A DNA stretch of 64,000 bases, from contig NZ_JAHBBD010000002.1 of NCBI RefSeq assembly GCF_019331775.1, forward strand, positions 124,001 to 188,000, given 5' to 3'. The notes under the pieces are model-generated. The model ran no database searches and was not told the DNA's origin. It worked only from the letters and a program-made list of their open reading frames with translations. The first letter of the stretch is position 1. Every line of letters begins with the position of its first letter. This document shows, piece after piece, positions 8,908-17,045 of this stretch. A program made the translations under genes and the position numbers. Origin of the DNA: Bifidobacterium phasiani. GTDB taxonomy: Bacteria > Actinomycetota > Actinomycetes > Actinomycetales > Bifidobacteriaceae.

Positions 8908-10401
8908 TCACCTGGGGTCGAGGGCGATCCACAGCACGCCGTGCGGCGGGATCGTGCCGCGGATGACGCGGTCGGCGCTCTCGCCCTCCAGCCTCACGTC
9001 GGCCGGGGTCGCGCCGTCGGCCACGCCGGCGAACAGATCGGCCACGCTCCACGGCTCCTCGCGCCGGTCGAGCCCGACGATCGACTGCAGCTCGATGGTG
9101 CGGCCGAGCTCGTAGGGGTCGTCGCCGGTCCAGAACAGCGCGGCGTACCGGCCGCCGGGATGCGCGGAGGGCGTGCCGTCGGCCCAGTCGGCGGCGTCGG
9201 CGGCCCAGACGATGAGCTCCCCGCGGAACGACGATTCATCCCCCCAGTCGGCGAAGATGCGCTCGCGCACGGTCTCGTGGTTGCCGCGCGAGCCGGCGGT
9301 CACCTCGCGCAGGGCGGGGGCGGCCAGCAGGGCGATGGTCTCGGGCGTCGAGGTCGGCAGGTCGCCGCCGACCATCAGCGGGCTGCGGCCCATGCACCAC
9401 AGCGCGGTCAGCGAGCGCCGCTCGTCCGGGGTCAGCCGGCAGTCGCGGTCGTCGCCGCGCTCGGCGCGCAGGCCGATGTGCCCGAACGGCAGCATGTCGG
9501 CGTCGGCCCAGTGCCCGGTCCGCTGGAACGGGGCCCAGCGGGCGAGCCGGGCGAACTGCTGGACGACGTCCTCCCAGCGGTCCCACAGGTCGTCGGAGAT
9601 GCGCCACATCTCGGCGTTGCCGCGCAGGAAGTCGACGTATCCGGTCGACAGCCAGCCGCCCGGCGACAGCGACAGCGTGATCGGCCGGCCGTGCGCGGCC
9701 TCGGCCTTCGCGATGGCGCGATGGTAGGCGGCGATCTCGTCTACGTGGAACGGCGTCTGCATATCGTCCACCTTGAGGAAGTCCAGCCCCCACGCGGCGA
9801 ACTGGTCGACCTGCGCGTCGTACCAGGCCTGCGCGCCCGGATGGGACTGGTCCAGCCCGTAGTTGTCGGGGTTCCAGACGCACACGTGGTCGAGGTCGGC
9901 CACGTCGCGCGCGGTGTACGGGGTGCCCTTGACCGGCAGGTCGCGCTCGACGGCCAGGCGCGGGATGCCGCGCATCATGTGCACGCCGAGCTTGAGGCCG
10001 AGCGCGTGCACCTGCTCGGCGAGCGGCCCGAAACCGCGCCCGCCGGCGGCGCTGGGGAAGCGCGCCGGGTCGGGCAGCTGCCGGCCGTAGCCGTCGAGGA
10101 TCAGCGGGGCGTCGGCGTTGTAGCCGTGGGCGCGGGCGGTCGGGTCGTACCAGTCGATGTCGATGACGATGGTGTCCCAGCCGGCGGCCCTGAGATGCTC
10201 GGCCATGAACCGCGCGTTGGCCAGCACCTCGTCCTCGGTGACGGTCGTGCCGTAGGAGTCCCACGAGTTCCAGCCCATCGGCGGACGCCATGCCTTGAGG
10301 GGCGCCGGAGCGGCGGCGCCACCGGTCACGCCGGTCGCCCCGTCCATCCCGGTCGTTGCGGTCACGCCGACTGCCTCGGTCGTTGCGGTCGAATCGGTCA
10401 T
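8908..10401 (-). CDS. GH27 alpha-galactosidase
   Basis: A 497-aa retaining enzyme predicted to release terminal alpha-galactose. The GH27 hallmarks are MGWNSWDSYG near residue 42, IDIDWYDP, the nucleophile in FLKVDD (about D212) and the acid/base in WRISDD (D270/D271). HWADADMLPFG follows as in many family members. About 35 N-terminal residues are a low-complexity Thr/Ala/Gly stretch of variable-looking repeats. Three ATG codons overlap (10407, 10404, 10401); 10401 has the best spacing from GGAAAGG. The gene follows the AraC-type regulator on the same strand after about 150 bp, and GH127 lies further upstream, so these three probably form one regulon. Confidence 0.9.
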   Translation of the reverse strand: MTDSTATTEAVGVTATTGMDGATGVTGGAAAPAPLKAWRPPMGWNSWDSYGTTVTEDEVLANARFMAEHLRAAGWDTIVIDIDWYDPTARAHGYNADAPLILDGYGRQLPDPARFPSAAGGRGFGPLAEQVHALGLKLGVHMMRGIPRLAVERDLPVKGTPYTARDVADLDHVCVWNPDNYGLDQSHPGAQAWYDAQVDQFAAWGLDFLKVDDMQTPFHVDEIAAYHRAIAKAEAAHGRPITLSLSPGGWLSTGYVDFLRGNAEMWRISDDLWDRWEDVVQQFARLARWAPFQRTGHWADADMLPFGHIGLRAERGDDRDCRLTPDERRSLTALWCMGRSPLMVGGDLPTSTPETIALLAAPALREVTAGSRGNHETVRERIFADWGDESSFRGELIVWAADAADWADGTPSAHPGGRYAALFWTGDDPYELGRTIELQSIVGLDRREEPWSVADLFAGVADGATPADVRLEGESADRVIRGTIPPHGVLWIALDPR

Positions 10402-10552
10402 CATCATCCTTTCCTGTAAGTTGCCGCCGCGGATCGACGCGGACGGACGCTTGTTGCGCCGCGGACGAACGGGGCGCCGGCCAGGGCGGCCCGCCCGCCG
10501 GGCGGCCCGACGGGCCGTTCCACGGGCGCCCGCCGCCCCGCCCCGTTCGCGG

Positions 10553-11464
10553 TCACTCGGAGTTGAACAGCCGGGCGGGGAACGCGTCGCGGTACCGCCC
10601 CGGGGTCAGGCCGGTGCGGTGCTTGAACACCCGCATGAAGTATTTCGGATCGTCGTACCCGACCTCCCGCGCGATGTCCGCGACGGGGCTGGTGGTGGAC
10701 GACAGCAGCTCGCGCGCCCGGTCGATCCGGCATTCGGCCACCTGCTCGGCGATGCCGACGCCGAACACCCGCTTGTACAGCGCGGTCAGGTAGCTCGGCG
10801 AGTAATGGAAGCGCCGCGCGACCTTGGCGACCGTGATGTCCTCGCAGGCGTTCGCGCGGATCCACGAGCGCACCGACCGCATCATGCCCAACCCGGGGTC
10901 CGCGGCCGCCCCCGTGGCGCCGGCGCGCTCCTGCGCGGAGACCTCCAGCAGCAGGCTGGTAGCGAAGTAGTCGCAGTAGGCGTTCGAATGCGGGCCGTGC
11001 TCGGCGTACATGTCGAACAGCTGCGAGAACATCACCGACAGCCGGTCGCCGTCGGCCGCGTCGGCCAGCTCGGGCAGCAGCAGGCAGCGCTCGTCCTGCG
11101 GCGGCGCGTCGCCCGGGCCGAGCGTCTGCGGGCGGACGGCGCCGGGGTCGTCGCGCCGGTTGCGGGGCCGCCCCGCGGACGGACCGGACCGCGGCATGCG
11201 GAAGTGCATCCAGAAGAACTCCAGGTCGGCGGTGATCGTCTCGGTGCCGGCGTGCTCGACGCCGAGCGGCAGCAGCGCGAGCTGGCGGGCCGCGACGTGC
11301 ATGCGGCGCTCGCCCACGCGGATCGGCAGCACGCCGCGCCGGACGAACACCAGCTCGTGCGAGTCGAGCGTGCGGCGCATATGCCGCCACCCCGGTCCGG
11401 ACACGAACTGTCCGACCGAAAGAAAGTCCACCGGGCCTTCGAGGCGCCCCATCGACACCGTCAT
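10553..11464 (-). CDS. AraC-family transcriptional regulator
   Basis: A 303-aa regulator with an N-terminal cupin-like sensing domain (about 1-190) and a C-terminal AraC/XylS double HTH. The HTH part includes NACEDITVAKVARRFHYSP, RVFGVGIAEQVAECRIDRA and the typical end VGYDDPKYFMRVFKHRTGLTPGRYR. Such proteins normally activate sugar genes on effector binding. It sits between the GH127 and GH27 genes on the same strand, with 66 bp to GH127 and about 150 bp to GH27, so control of these is likely. The ribosome binding site is weak (GGTGACGG). Confidence 0.9.
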   Translation of the reverse strand: MTVSMGRLEGPVDFLSVGQFVSGPGWRHMRRTLDSHELVFVRRGVLPIRVGERRMHVAARQLALLPLGVEHAGTETITADLEFFWMHFRMPRSGPSAGRPRNRRDDPGAVRPQTLGPGDAPPQDERCLLLPELADAADGDRLSVMFSQLFDMYAEHGPHSNAYCDYFATSLLLEVSAQERAGATGAAADPGLGMMRSVRSWIRANACEDITVAKVARRFHYSPSYLTALYKRVFGVGIAEQVAECRIDRARELLSSTTSPVADIAREVGYDDPKYFMRVFKHRTGLTPGRYRDAFPARLFNSE

Positions 11465-11530
11465 ACCGTCACCGTAGCAGACGCCCCTCGGGGGCGGCCG
11501 GGCGCGCGTCGCATGCGCGCGCGACGGCGA

Positions 11531-13957
11531 TCACACGCGCAGCCATACGGCCATCTCGTTCTCCCCGCGGTTCGCCCAGGCGAAGTACGGGATCAGCGTC
11601 ACCGGCGTCGCCATGCGACGGACCGGCCGCCACGGGCGGTACAGGCCCGCGGCCGTGGGGGACGATGCGGGCGACGGGGGCGCTCCGGCCGCCGGGTCCC
11701 CGGCCGTGCCGGGATCGTCGGCGACCTCGCGCCATCCGGGGACGGTCAGCGTCACCATCGGGCGGTCCACGGCGTCGACCTCGCCGAGACCGGACTCGTC
11801 CATTCCTCGCGCCCCGGCATGGAACGTAATATCGTCCACCTGCACCGATTCGGGGTGCGCGGCGACGGTCTCGGCGTCGACGTGCAGCAGGTGCAGGTCG
11901 GGGCCGTTGTCGACGCCCTCGGCGCAGAACGCGATCGGGCCGCGCATGAACGCCACCTTGCCGGCGTCCTCGCGCACGTGGGGATCGGCGGCCAGCATGC
12001 GCACCGGCATCGGGAAGTCGAACGCCACGGCGTCGCCGTCGTGCCACACGCCGGTCAGGTACACGTAGCCGTCACTCACCTCGTGCGCGATGCGCGGGGT
12101 GGACGAATCGTCGGCGTACTGCACGGCGACGGCGTCGGCCGCGGCCTCGCCGCCCGCCCAGGCGGGCAGTCGGAACGCCAGCGTCGCAGCGACGCCGAGG
12201 CGGTCATGGTCGCCGCCGACGGAACCGTTGCCATCACCGGAACCGCTGCCCTCGCCGCCCCGGCTGCCGCCCGTGCAATCGGCATGATCGCCGCATGCGC
12301 CGAGCCGGATCCCGGACGGCTTATCGCAACCGTCGCGGTCATCGGCATGACCGCCGACACCGGCACCAGCGGAACTGCTTACGACGCCGGCGGCACCATC
12401 AGCGATCCGCACGACCGCCCGGCCGTCGCCGCGCCACGGCATGCCCGCCGTCATCTCCAGCGTCAGGCTGCGGCCGGCATCCGCACCGAGGTCGACCGTT
12501 GCGGTGCCGCCGATGTACAGATGGGTGTATAGGGTGGACGAATCGTCGTCCACCGTATAGGCGTACTGCTGGATCGATTCGATGATGCGCGCGATGTTCG
12601 GCGGGCAGCAGGCACAGCCGAACCACTTCTGCCGCACCGGTTTCACGTGGAACTTGCGTTCGTCCTGATGGCAGGCCTTCGGGTCCACCTCAAGCGGGTT
12701 GACGTAGAAGAAGCTCTTGCCGTCGAGCGCCATGCCAGCGAGCGTGGTGTTGTACAGCGCCAGCTCCATCACGTCCGCGTACTCGCCCACCGGTTCGATC
12801 TCCAGCATGCGGCGCGCGAAGAACGCGAGCGCGATCGCCGCGCAGGTCTCGGAATACGCGGTGTCGTTCGGCAGGTCGTAGTCGAAGGAGAACGCCTCGC
12901 CGATGTGCGTGCCGCCCACGCCGCCGGTCACATAGAGCTTGCGGTCGACGATGCTGCGCCACAGCCGGCGGCATGCGGCCAGCAGGTCGGCGTCCCCGGT
13001 CAGGCGCGCGACGTCGGCGACGCCGGAGTAGAAGTAGCAGGCGCGCACGGCGTGGCCGACGGCCTCGTCCTGCTCCGTCACCGGCTCGTGCGCCTGATAG
13101 TAGGCGTACGGCTTGGGCAGGTTGGTGTTCGGCACGAACGGCGTGCCGTCGTGTTCGGCGCGGGCGTGGTCCTCCTGCTCGAAGTACAGCGGCGATTGGC
13201 CGCGCTCGGTGACGAAGTACCGCGCAAGGTGGAGATATCGTTGCTCGCCGGTGGTCTCATACAGACGGACCAGCGCCATCTCGGCGATCTCGTGCCCCGG
13301 GTAGCCGCGCAGCTTGCCCGGTTCGCGGCCGAACACCGAGTCGACGTAGTCGGCGAAGCGGCAGGCGGCCCCGAGCAGGCGGTCCTTGCCGGTGCCCTGG
13401 TAGTACGCCACCGCGCCCTCGATCAGGTGCCCGAGGCAGTACAGCTCGTGGTGGTCCTTGAGATAGGTGAAGTGGCGGTCCATGCCGTTGAGGATGTAGT
13501 ACGTGTCCAGGTAGCCGTTGTCGAGCTGCGCCGCGCAGACGATCTCGATGGCCGCGTCGGCGGTCGCCTCGAGCTCGGAGTCCGGGTGCCGCGCCAGGCT
13601 GTAGCCCACCGCCTCGACCCACTTGGAGAAGTCGGTGTCCTGGAACACGAAGCCGTAGAACGTGTCGGGGTCGGGGCGCGACGGGTCCTCGGGCAGCGCC
13701 TCGAAGCCGCGGAACGTGTAGGTCGGCGGCACGAAGGCCCTGCCCTCGCGGGCCTTGGCGGCGTTCTGCCGGGCGGCGGCCCTGAAGTTGTGCATGCAGT
13801 AGCTCGGGGCGGCGCCGGGCACGGCGTCGTTCAGCGCGTCCCACTGGTACGGGATGACGGCCGTGCGCACCAGCTCCTGCTGGGTGCGCCAGAACTCGTC
13901 GGTGACGCCGACCCGACGGATGTCGAGCGGATGGCTGTGTCGTGCCGGTTCGCCCAT
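11531..13957 (-). CDS. GH127 beta-L-arabinofuranosidase with a Gly-rich insertion
   Basis: An 808-aa enzyme of the HypBA1 family, which releases beta-L-arabinofuranose from hydroxyproline-linked arabino-oligosaccharides by a cysteine nucleophile and a zinc site. Here the family's Glu and Cys ligands appear in AYSETC (about E370 and C372), and GCACCPPNIAR (about C450/C451) carries the nucleophile region. The start at 13957 has AGGAGGACACC upstream; a longer frame to 14041 is not supported. Residues about 520-588 form a Gly/Ser/Asp-rich insertion (for example GGEGSGSGDGNGSVGGDHD) that makes it roughly 150 residues longer than HypBA1 (658 aa). No signal peptide, so probably cytoplasmic. Confidence 0.9.
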   Translation of the reverse strand: MGEPARHSHPLDIRRVGVTDEFWRTQQELVRTAVIPYQWDALNDAVPGAAPSYCMHNFRAAARQNAAKAREGRAFVPPTYTFRGFEALPEDPSRPDPDTFYGFVFQDTDFSKWVEAVGYSLARHPDSELEATADAAIEIVCAAQLDNGYLDTYYILNGMDRHFTYLKDHHELYCLGHLIEGAVAYYQGTGKDRLLGAACRFADYVDSVFGREPGKLRGYPGHEIAEMALVRLYETTGEQRYLHLARYFVTERGQSPLYFEQEDHARAEHDGTPFVPNTNLPKPYAYYQAHEPVTEQDEAVGHAVRACYFYSGVADVARLTGDADLLAACRRLWRSIVDRKLYVTGGVGGTHIGEAFSFDYDLPNDTAYSETCAAIALAFFARRMLEIEPVGEYADVMELALYNTTLAGMALDGKSFFYVNPLEVDPKACHQDERKFHVKPVRQKWFGCACCPPNIARIIESIQQYAYTVDDDSSTLYTHLYIGGTATVDLGADAGRSLTLEMTAGMPWRGDGRAVVRIADGAAGVVSSSAGAGVGGHADDRDGCDKPSGIRLGACGDHADCTGGSRGGEGSGSGDGNGSVGGDHDRLGVAATLAFRLPAWAGGEAAADAVAVQYADDSSTPRIAHEVSDGYVYLTGVWHDGDAVAFDFPMPVRMLAADPHVREDAGKVAFMRGPIAFCAEGVDNGPDLHLLHVDAETVAAHPESVQVDDITFHAGARGMDESGLGEVDAVDRPMVTLTVPGWREVADDPGTAGDPAAGAPPSPASSPTAAGLYRPWRPVRRMATPVTLIPYFAWANRGENEMAVWLRV

Positions 13958-14028
13958 GGTGTCCTCCTCAACGATGACTGCGGCGGATGCCGAATACACG
14001 CACCACGGTATCGGCGACACGGCACGCC

Positions 14029-14156
14029 ACGAGGTGGACAAATCGTTGATGAAGTGGATTCCCCCGTCGGGTCGTCCGCGGGAACGGACGCTGTATGAGA
14101 CGGAAGTGCCATCGCGGACTCCTCATGTGCGGCCGGACAACGAGGTGGACAAATCG
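14029..14156. repeat. Direct repeats of ACGAGGTGGACAAATCG upstream of GH127
   Basis: The 17-mer ACGAGGTGGACAAATCG occurs at 14029-14045 and again, identical, at 14140-14156, 111 bp apart. Both lie just upstream of the GH127 gene. AraC-type activators bind direct repeats, so these may be sites for the neighbouring AraC protein; this is inference. Confidence 0.5.
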
Positions 14157-14227
14157 ACTCCGCCCCCGGTCGACGCCACGCAACGCCGCATCCGCCGCCG
14201 GCACCGCGTCGCGGGACCGGCCACGCG

Positions 14228-15025
14228 TCAGGAGAAATCGAGGTAGTCGACGAACGCCTGCGGATACTCGACGCCGGTTTCGGACACGTTCGAGAACCCG
14301 AGGATCATGCCGTCGGGCAGCCCGTCGACCGACGCCCACGCCTGCGAGCGCGACAGGTCCAGCCCTTTGTCGGTCATGCCGGTCCCCTGCGCGTCGCTGG
14401 AATCGGCCTCCACCGTCACGCCGGCCTCGTCCAGCTCCGACAGCTGCGCATCGGTGAGCACGTCCGCCAGCGGCGAGACCATGCCGGCCGCGCTCAGCTG
14501 CGCGAACGTCTCCTCGTCGGTGATGATCGCGTTGAGCGTGCCGGCGGACGCCATCGTCAGCAGGCGGGCGCTGCTGTCATAGGTGCCGCCGTTGTACCCG
14601 CTCGCGGTGATCGTGAACGCGCCGTCGTAGGTGACCAGCTCGCCGTCCAGCCCGCTGCTCGCGGCGAAGCCCTCGTCCAGACGCTCCATCGGCTCGCTGA
14701 TGTCGGAGGGCACGTTGACGCCGGCGATGTACAGCAGCGGATCGGGGTCGCGGGTCAGGTTCTCGACGACGAACATCACGACCAACGCGATGGCCACGAT
14801 GACGGCGACGACCCCGAGCAGGAAGTGCTGCGCGAAGAACGGCCACTTGTCCTTCATCGGCAGCTCGCGGAACGTGCGCCATTTCGACTGCTTCGCGTAG
14901 GTGTTCTCGCTCGCCAGATCGGCGATCGCCCGCCGCTGCTCCTCGGTGAAGACGAGTCCCTCGCGCGAGCCGGCGTCCGATGCCCCCGCCGCGCCGTTCA
15001 CGTCATCGTCGTCGCGTTCCGCCAC
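14228..15025 (-). CDS. Membrane-anchored protein of unknown function
   Basis: A 265-aa protein I do not recognise. A charged cytoplasmic N-terminus (about 1-80) is followed by one transmembrane helix (LLGVVAVIVAIALVVMFVV) and an outside domain of about 150 residues. Parts of that domain, such as TMASAGTLNAIITDEETFAQLSA, look like pieces of a solute-binding fold, but this is weak. GTG at 15025 is chosen because GGAGGTGA precedes it closely; ATG at 15133 has no such site and adds an Arg-rich tail. It lies downstream of the ABC exporter genes on the same strand, but a strong hairpin separates them. Confidence 0.7.
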   Translation of the reverse strand: MAERDDDDVNGAAGASDAGSREGLVFTEEQRRAIADLASENTYAKQSKWRTFRELPMKDKWPFFAQHFLLGVVAVIVAIALVVMFVVENLTRDPDPLLYIAGVNVPSDISEPMERLDEGFAASSGLDGELVTYDGAFTITASGYNGGTYDSSARLLTMASAGTLNAIITDEETFAQLSAAGMVSPLADVLTDAQLSELDEAGVTVEADSSDAQGTGMTDKGLDLSRSQAWASVDGLPDGMILGFSNVSETGVEYPQAFVDYLDFS

Positions 15026-15132
15026 CGCGTCACCTCCGTTTCCGAACGCGGCCCGGCCGGCCGCATCTGCGGCATAGTCTACACCGCCCCGCTCCGACCG
15101 TCGGATCACCGTGCGGCGGCGCCAAGACGGCA

Positions 15133-15167
15133 ACGGGCCGGAGGCGACGCCTGTGCCTCCGGCCCGT
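15133..15167 (-). terminator. Terminator hairpin after ABC exporter genes
   Basis: A perfect 13-bp stem (15133-15145 with 15155-15167) with a 9-nt loop lies about 55 bp past the stop of the exporter gene at 15221. It likely ends that operon. Confidence 0.6.
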
Positions 15168-15220
15168 CCGCCGGCCGACCGGCCGGCCGCCGCCCACCGC
15201 GGGCGACCGCCGGCCGCCCG

Positions 15221-17029
15221 CTACTCGTCGATCGCGCCGTGCGCGGCCCGGATCATCGCGTACTGCGACTCGTAAAGCCGGTAGTACGCGCCCTTGGCCG
15301 CCAGCAGCTCCTCGTGCGTGCCGTGCTCGACGATCTGCCCGTGGTCGATGTAGAAGATCTCGCCCGCGTTCTCGATCGTCGACAGGCGGTGCGCGATGAT
15401 GAAGCTCGTGCGGCCGACCAGCAGGTGGTTCAGGCCGGCCTGCAGCGCCTCCTCGGTGCGGGTGTCGATGTTCGACGTGGCCTCGTCGAGGATCAGGATG
15501 CGCGGGTCGGCGAGCAGCACGCGCGCGAACGCGATGAGCTGGCGCTGCCCGGCGGACAGCGTCGAGCCGCGCTCCTCGACCACCGTGTCGTAGCCGTCGG
15601 GCAGGTCCATGATGAACTCGTGGGCGTGCACGGCCTTCGCCGCCGCCTCGATCTGCTCATCGGTGGCGTCGAGCCGGCCGTAGCGGATGTTCTCGCGCAC
15701 GTCGCCGGAGAAGATGAACGTGTCCTGCAGCATCACGCCCATCTGCCGGCGCAGCGAGGCGAGCGTCACGTCGCGCACGTCGTGCCCGTCGATGCGCACC
15801 GCGCCCTCCGACACGTCGTAGAAGCGCGACAGCAGGCTGACGATCGTCGTCTTGCCGGCGCCGGTCGGGCCGACGAGCGCGACGGTGCGGCCGGGCTCGA
15901 CGTGGAAGTCCACCAGGTTGAGGATGTTGCGGCCGCCCTCCTCGTAGCGGAACACCACGTCGTCGAAGTCGACGCGCCCGGCGATCTGCGGCAGGTCGGC
16001 GGCGTCGGGCCGGTCGGCGATCTCGGGCACCACGTCGAGCGTCTCGAAGATGCGCTCGAGGTACGCCGAGCAGGTGATGAGCTGGTTGTAGAAGTTGCCG
16101 ATGTTGATGACCGGGTTCCAGAAGTTGTTCGCGTAGCCGACGAACGCGATGAGCACGCCGGTGGTCACGTCCACGCCGCCGACGCCCATCACGCCCACGT
16201 AGTAGATCAGCGAGATCGTCATCACGGAGATGGTCTGCACGCCCGGCCACATCAGGAACTGGATGTGCACGGCGTGCATCCAGGCCGTGCGCTGGTCGGC
16301 GTACTGCTCCTGGAAGGTGCGGTACTGCGCCCGCTCGCGCGCGAAGGTCTGCGTGGTCTTCACGCCGGCGATCGACTCGTGGATGTAGGCGTTGAGGTTG
16401 CTCTGCTTGTTCGACAGCTTCTGGTAGGCGCGGCGCTGGAAGTACTGCAGCACGCGCACCCAGACGACCAGCACCGGGAACAGCACGAGGCTGAACAGCG
16501 CGAGCCGCCAGTCGATGACGAACATCACGACCAGCGTGATCGCGAACGTGAACACGTCGGAGATCACGTTGATCAGGCCCGACGAGAGCGTGTCGGACAG
16601 CGTGTTGACGTAGTTGACCACGCGGATCAGGATCTTGCCATGCGGCCGCGAGTCGAAGTAGCTGAACGGCAGCGTCTGGATGTGCGTGAAGATGTCGCGG
16701 CGCATGTCCTTGAGCATGAGCTGGCCGACGCGCGTGATCGCCACCGTGCGGTACCGCAGGCACAGCTCGTAGGCGACGATGGCGACGACGAACACGGCGG
16801 CGAGCGCGAGCAGCCCCTGCATGTCGCCGGACGGGATGATCTGGTCGATCATGATCTTGGTCAGGTACGGCACGGCGACCGCGATGCAGCTCATGAGGAT
16901 CACGACGGCGAGGATGCGCACGACCTCGGCCCTGTACGGCTTGAGGTACTTGCCGATGCGCAGGATGTCATGCAGGTTGATCTGCTCCTCGAGCTCCTCG
17001 TCCTCGCGGTAGGTGTTGCGTTGTGCCAT
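15221..17029 (-). CDS. ABC exporter half-transporter, consensus ATPase subunit
   Basis: A 602-aa fused membrane/ATPase subunit of a type IV (MsbA/Sav1866-like) exporter. Six transmembrane helices fill about residues 30-310. The ATPase domain has Walker A GPTGAGKT (387-394), signature LSAGQ (491-495) and Walker B ILILDEATS with catalytic E516. Together with the gene at 17046 it forms a heterodimer: this subunit gives the intact Walker B Glu while its signature is slightly off-consensus. Substrate is unknown; drugs, peptides or lipids are possible. The genes are 16 bp apart and surely co-transcribed. GGAAGCAGGA is upstream of the ATG. Confidence 0.92.
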   Translation of the reverse strand: MAQRNTYREDEELEEQINLHDILRIGKYLKPYRAEVVRILAVVILMSCIAVAVPYLTKIMIDQIIPSGDMQGLLALAAVFVVAIVAYELCLRYRTVAITRVGQLMLKDMRRDIFTHIQTLPFSYFDSRPHGKILIRVVNYVNTLSDTLSSGLINVISDVFTFAITLVVMFVIDWRLALFSLVLFPVLVVWVRVLQYFQRRAYQKLSNKQSNLNAYIHESIAGVKTTQTFARERAQYRTFQEQYADQRTAWMHAVHIQFLMWPGVQTISVMTISLIYYVGVMGVGGVDVTTGVLIAFVGYANNFWNPVINIGNFYNQLITCSAYLERIFETLDVVPEIADRPDAADLPQIAGRVDFDDVVFRYEEGGRNILNLVDFHVEPGRTVALVGPTGAGKTTIVSLLSRFYDVSEGAVRIDGHDVRDVTLASLRRQMGVMLQDTFIFSGDVRENIRYGRLDATDEQIEAAAKAVHAHEFIMDLPDGYDTVVEERGSTLSAGQRQLIAFARVLLADPRILILDEATSNIDTRTEEALQAGLNHLLVGRTSFIIAHRLSTIENAGEIFYIDHGQIVEHGTHEELLAAKGAYYRLYESQYAMIRAAHGAIDE

Positions 17030-17045
17030 GGTGCGTCCTGCTTCC

